The notes under the pieces are model-generated. The model was given only the letters and a program-made list of their open reading frames with translations, did not search any database and was not told where the DNA came from. Below are positions 58,933-64,000 of a stretch of 64,000 nt of DNA, in pieces. The position numbers and the translations under genes are program-made. Each line of letters begins with the position of its first letter. Positions within the stretch are counted from its first letter, which is position 1. The stretch is from Takifugu bimaculatus (lineage: Eukaryota; Chordata; Actinopteri; Tetraodontiformes; Tetraodontidae): contig CP034977.1 in the NCBI GenBank assembly GCA_004026145.2, positions 3,127,984 to 3,191,983 on the forward strand, given 5' to 3'.

Positions 58933-61900
58933 GAGGGCGTCTTTATTCAAGGTAACACACACACCCTCACACACAGCAGATGTTTTTCCTTATGTCACTG
59001 CGCTTTCAAATAGAACTAATTGGTGTGTGAATGACTGATCATGAAGACAAATGTAGATTTCCACTATGTTTAATATTCTGGCAGCAGCAGCTGTTTAATG
59101 TAACTGCCCGAATGTTTCATTAAATCTGGGGGGGGGCTTTGAATTATTGAGTCTATTCCACTGATTAGGCTTCACTGTAAACTCATGAAACCACACACAC
59201 ATTAATCTCCATGTTGCTGGAGAGTCACGCAATTAAAATAAGTAAAGCCAAAGGTCGACTAATATTTTTATGCAAACCCAGTGAGAACTGGACATTTGAG
59301 CTACTGAGCATCTGGAGAAATGTGACAACAGACAATTGTTCCCTTCAAACCTCAACTTTGAGTTTGTGATTCTATCATCCAGCTGCAATATCTCCCAGAA
59401 AACAAAAGTGAAGACTGTCTGGTGAACCGGTCCATCTGGGAGCCTGGTACAGTTTTATCTGCTCCTGATAAACTCTGCAGGAAGCAGCAGCTTCCTCTCC
59501 GTCACAATAACCCCGAAGAAAACACCATCCATCACCGAAACGTCAGCATGTCATCCAGATCACATCAGATCAGCGTTTTTATCCTGCCCATTGAAACAAT
59601 AACCTCACATTTATCAGCTATTGTGAACACGTTTACGAGGCATCGAGGAAAGCCGGCAAACCATGTGTTCTGGCCTACAAACCTGCTCACAGAAGCCCTG
59701 GATATTGGGTTCAGCTGTCAGCTCAGGGAGGACATTTGGCAAAATGATGCCGGAACACTTGTGGCCCAGACCTCCAGAATCATAATGAGTGTCCCGGTGG
59801 AGCTGAGAAGGGCCAGCCGGTCCCGTGGATGCCTTCGACCACAGACGAGCTACAAGATCAATGTTGGACTTTAACAAAAGTGAGGGGAGGGAGAGCACAG
59901 ATTAGCACCGTCTGGATCCTCAGAGGTTTGATTTATCCTAATTCTTTTTTTTGTTTGGCTGTTATTTACACACCTGCTGCCACAGGACAGATCATCCCTG
60001 TCTGGCTCCGTCGGCGAACAAATACATCTGTGCTAACATCCCTCAAACACTTTCTCTTGGCCATAATCTTCCAGCTTATGAAACGGAGGCCCTATTTTTC
60101 TGGCTAAAAATATGGGTTTTGTCCTGAAACACTTGATTCATCAGAATCCCAGATGATGCCAAATCTCAGAGGTAATGAGAGCAGTCATGAGCTAGTTTAG
60201 TTCTACTGGCCGATTTAAACGAAACACCAGGACTTCTACAGGAGAGGTGCTGCTGTAAAAGCTCAGGATTCTATAATTAATCTGTAGCTAAAAGGACTCA
60301 ATTTTCCCTTCATGCTCAGCGATGGCCCATTTTTTTTGGGTCCAGATACACATTTTTGCGCTCAAGCTCAGCATTAAATGTGAAGTTAAATAACTGGAAA
60401 GTTTGCGTGAGCGGCCAGGTCTAATTCTGAAGAAGGAAATTCTGGTTTCTACACCGTGGAAGCAAATGACCTCTCGCCTAAACTTTGATCAACCGTCCAT
60501 GTCGCAGTGGTCCGGCAGGTAATTGCACTTTGAAGCTGAAATGGAAATTGAAGCAATGTGGTTCACCTGTGTTTTCTGCTGCTCACATTTAGGCCCAGCT
60601 CGACTTGTGCCTCACCTGAAATCAGAGGTCAATTCTCTTTCCTCCTCACAAACTTGCTTCCTGCATGATTTCAGTGTCTTTAATTTGTTTAATCAAGCAG
60701 CAGTGTCTCCCAATTACTCATGCAAAGAACACCAAATCGTTAGCGGCACAACATCACAGCATAACAACTGAAGGGGCGAAACATTGTGTCGCCTCAAGGA
60801 TGCCTGGAAATCCTTGGACTACAACTTCAGAGTGCAATTAAACAACCTGCAAAACAAGGATCGTCAAATAACGTGCCAGAGCGTTTCCCGTGAGTCACTT
60901 CTGCTTAATTAAGACGTTTTCACAGACTCTTCTGAACACTTCTGAATGCTGGAATTTCAAGAGAAGTCTCCCTAACATGCGCACAAATATGCAATTAAAC
61001 TCTCAGACTAACGCTGGTCAGATGAAAAGCTTCATTTAAAAAAGAGCTGGTAAAGAATGTGTCTCTGTGGAGCCTCGGAGAACTTCCCGTTATGCACGCT
61101 GACCAAAGCTTCTCTATAAAACTCATAATAATGTTCCTCTGTTTGCCCCCTCCCTGGTCCCCCTCTCACTCTTTGTTAGTTCTTAAGTCTCAAGTGTCAT
61201 AAACCCCATTACAGTAATTAAGTCGGCACACCCTGAAAGAGCTCTCCGTCAAATGGGGGGGGGGGGGGCAGACATGGAAGGGAAGCGATATGATTGAAAA
61301 GACAGAAAGAGATGGATGGAAAGGAGGGATGAAGATGTGGAAGAAAGGATGTGATGCAGGTGGAGGTGTATGCTGTGGTGGAGCCACTCTTCCTTCTGAC
61401 CTGGTAGAGGAACAATAATGCATAACAAGATTCAATGTTCCGGTGGGGCAGAAAGTAAAGAGCAAAAACCCAGCGGGAAACAGAACGGCTTGATTCTGGT
61501 CACCGAGCCCACGAGACTCTCAGAGAATCACCAAGCAAGTGCCGGAGCCAGCTATCAAAACAAAGGCAGGAAGTATAGATTGCAAAATCCACACGAGTCT
61601 GACTTCACTGTCTGCTCAGGATGTCGCTGCTCTGCTGTCTTTACAAAGCTAACACGTTTCTTCTACGTCAGTGGCTTAGCGTCGCAGGCCCTCGTGCACG
61701 TCAGCAGGATGTAATAATGACGATTCACCCATTCACAAGCCCAAGCTTTTTCAGTGTCATATCTGTTAGTTTAATGTGCAATTAAGACAACTGAGAAGAG
61801 GAAAAAAACCCTGTAAAAATCATAGAGGCAGTAAAAAAAAAGCTGAACCCCAACACACACATGCACACGAGTGAAGGTGTCACGCCCGACGAATAAAAGG

Positions 61901-62849
61901 GTGACACCAGGGTTGTCGGCCCGAAGGAGGAGCGGAATGCTGGAGCATCACTGCTAAGTGCTACGAGCTGCCCCTCTATTGGTATTCTGAGCTCATCCAG
62001 CTAAAACCCCTTCCTCCTCCCCCTTGTCTCGCTCTTTTTATCTTTAGAGGGTGATGTCATCCCAATATGGATCTTTTGGTCAGATGCCACCGCAGCTCAC
62101 ATCTCTGTCACTGCAACCATTTGCACGTTCACTTAGCCCCGCAGCGACCTGCTTAATGCACGGCCGCCGCAAAGGACACGCACGCACGTGCATGGTGAGG
62201 CGGTCCGAGGCAGCAGAGGGCACGCCGACGTGGCGCGGTGGTCCTGCCGCAGATGATCCGGGGCCAGAGATCTGCACCGGAGGGTTCCCAGAGCTTTTAC
62301 TGCTGGTTTAGGCTCGGCTAACCATGCGGCACTGCAGGGGTGCCCCCCATTCTAATATACCAGAGTGGTTTCCGCGTCTGTTCACGTGAGCGGGGGCGGA
62401 GCCATAAATCATTTCGAATCATTACTGAATTCACACTTGGAAGTAAACACTGTTGGTGCTTGTTTTCTTGTGCTTCGTCTCAAAAAAAAGGGGGTGGGTG
62501 GGGGCAGCCAAAGGCACCTGCCAGCCTGTCTTCATTTGAATCTCTGAGCGGGCCAGCGACAGAGGTGCCAGTCAGCGTCTACTCACGAAGATTGTTTCAT
62601 GATAACGCTCGCCGCGAGGCATCAGCGGCGGTGCTCGGTACGGGGCTCGCTTTGGCAAATTTATGGCAGTTATTTATTGGCTGGACAACGTTTCCACAGG
62701 ACTCCACACAAGCCTGCGATTCCAATAAGTGAGAGTGTGTCTGTTGTGAAACACACAAAGGGCGGAGAAGACAGGGGCCGACAGGTCCAATGGTTGGCGA
62801 TGGATTACAGAGGTCATCTGAAAGTCAATCCCTGTCTCTTTCAGCCTTT
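58933..62849. other. Gene-free region upstream of ecel1
   Basis: No coding exon is supported. The longest frame (59422-59874, +) has no recognisable features. A G-run lies near 61255-61268 and a GC-rich patch at 62130-62290. Distal regulatory elements are possible but cannot be judged from one sequence. Confidence 0.4.
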
Positions 62850-64000
62850 GATCTACAGCCCCCAGATCTACAGCCCCCAGATCTACTCCTCCAGATCTAC
62901 AGCCCCCAGATCTACTCCACCAGATCTACTCCTCCAGATCTACAGCCCCCAGATCTACAGCCCCCAGATCTACTCCACCAGATCTACAGCCTCCAGATCT
63001 ACTCCACCAGATCTACAGCCTCCAGATCTACAGCCCTCAGATCTACTCCACCAGATCTACAGCCCTCAGATCTACTCCTCCGGATCTACAGCCCTCAGAT
63101 CTACTCCTCCAGATCTACAGCCCCCAGATCTACAGCCCTCAGATCTACTCCACCAGATCTACAGCCCTCAGATCTACTCCTCCAGATCTACAGCCCCCAG
63201 ATCTACTCCACCAGATCTACAGCCCTCAGATCTACTCCTCCAGATCTACAGCCCTCAGATCTACTCCTCCAGATCTACAGCCCCCAGATCTACTCCACCA
63301 GATCTACAGCCCTCAGATCTACTCCTCCAGATCTACAGCCCTCAGATCTACTCCTCCAGATCTACAGCCCCCAGATCTACTCCACCAGATCTACAGCCCT
63401 CAGATCTACTCCACCAGATCTACAGCCCTCAGATCTACTCCTCCAGATCTACAGCCTCCAGATCTACAGCCCTCAGATCTACTCCTCCAGATCTACAGCC
63501 CCCAGATCTACTCCACCAGATCTACAGCCCTCAGATCTACTCCTCCAGATCTACAGCCCTCAGATCTACTCCTCCAGATCTACAGCCCCCAGATCTACTC
63601 CACCAGATCTACAGCCCTCAGATCTACTCCACCAGATCTACAGCCCTCAGATCTACTCCTCCAGATCTACAGCCTCCAGATCTACAGCCCTCAGATCTAC
63701 TCCACCAGATCTACAGCCCCCAGATCTACTCCACCAGATCTACAGTCCCCAGATCTACAGCCCCCAGTCTACTCCTCCAGTTCTACAGCCCCCAGATCTA
63801 CAGTCCCCAGATCTACAGCCCCCAGATCTACTCCTCCAGTTCTACAGCCCCCAGATCTACTCCACCAGATCTACAGCCCCCAGATCTACTCCTCCAGTTC
63901 TACAGCACCCAGATCTACTCCTCCAGTTCTACAGCCCCCAGATCTACAGTCCCCAGATCTACTCCACCAGATCTACAGCCCCCAGATCTACTCCTCCAGA
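62850..64000 (+). repeat. BglII-rich 14/15-bp tandem repeat, stop-free on + strand
   Basis: Alternating units AGATCTACAGCCCCC (15 bp, with CCCTC and CCTCC variants) and AGATCTACTCCTCC (14 bp, with CACC variant) run for at least 1.15 kb to the window edge, roughly 80 units estimated from the length. Each unit starts with the palindrome AGATCT. From about 63778 rightward some units carry AGTTCT instead. The plus strand has no TAA, TAG or TGA inside the array in any frame, and a strong acceptor (CTGTCTCTTTCAG) sits at 62832-62844. The minus strand has frequent TAG. Confidence 0.95.

Noticed and set aside
59422..59874. 150-codon plus-strand frame upstream of ecel1
   Set aside because: No domain, no coherent hydrophobic or coiled pattern and no splice context; length alone is not enough in 8 kb of non-coding DNA.

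Overview
The window is vertebrate nuclear DNA, almost certainly from a teleost fish. Six multi-exon genes with GT-AG introns can be rebuilt exon by exon. Their proteins closely resemble human ones, introns are mostly short, and CA/TG microsatellites are frequent. I see no bacterial operon, CRISPR array, viral gene or large autonomous transposon. Exon limits were read by hand from splice signals, reading phase and remembered family sequence; no alignment was run.

Layout. 483-649 (-) is the last exon of an unidentified gene whose poly(A) signals lie at 157-172. slc43a2 (+) starts from a CCAAT/TATA promoter near 2230-2340, has 13 coding exons from 4495 to 15884 and a long 3'UTR to about 18520. 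pitpna (+) follows at 19370-23309. Its 3' flank holds a decayed copy of the slc43a2 last exon and 3'UTR (23395-24085). An SLC6 sodium/chloride-coupled transporter gene lies on the minus strand (28227 down to 25009). Divergent from it is inpp5k (+, 29278-33384), whose first coding intron contains an intact single-exon ORF of 113 codons (29975-30316) that I cannot identify. tekt1 (+, 36261-37916) and xaf1 (-, 39627 down to 38292) are convergent. ecel1 (-, 54241 down to 42672, 17 coding exons) probably has an upstream non-coding first exon near 58634. From about 54300 to 62840 I find no coding gene. The window ends in a tandem repeat (62850-64000) that is stop-free on the + strand and is preceded by a good splice acceptor.

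Function. The genes form no pathway. They are a syntenic block: slc43a2 (neutral amino acid uniporter), pitpna (phosphatidylinositol transfer) and inpp5k (phosphoinositide 5-phosphatase) match a human 17p13.3 neighbourhood, and tekt1 (ciliary filament) and xaf1 (interferon-induced XIAP partner) match human 17p13.1. ecel1 (neuronal membrane metallopeptidase) is on chromosome 2 in human. The xaf1/ecel1 junction is therefore a rearrangement relative to human, and a fold-back repeat sits in it.

Most notable points: the unknown nested ORF in inpp5k; the slc43a2 3'UTR copy apparently captured by pitpna; a one-base frame disruption in slc43a2 exon 8; an 8-nt microexon and an altered membrane-docking loop in pitpna; a GC-AG intron and an unusual substrate-site helix in the SLC6 gene; an RFX X-box at tekt1 and an ISRE at xaf1; perfect stem-loops in the slc43a2 3'UTR and in an ecel1 intron; and the stop-free terminal repeat.
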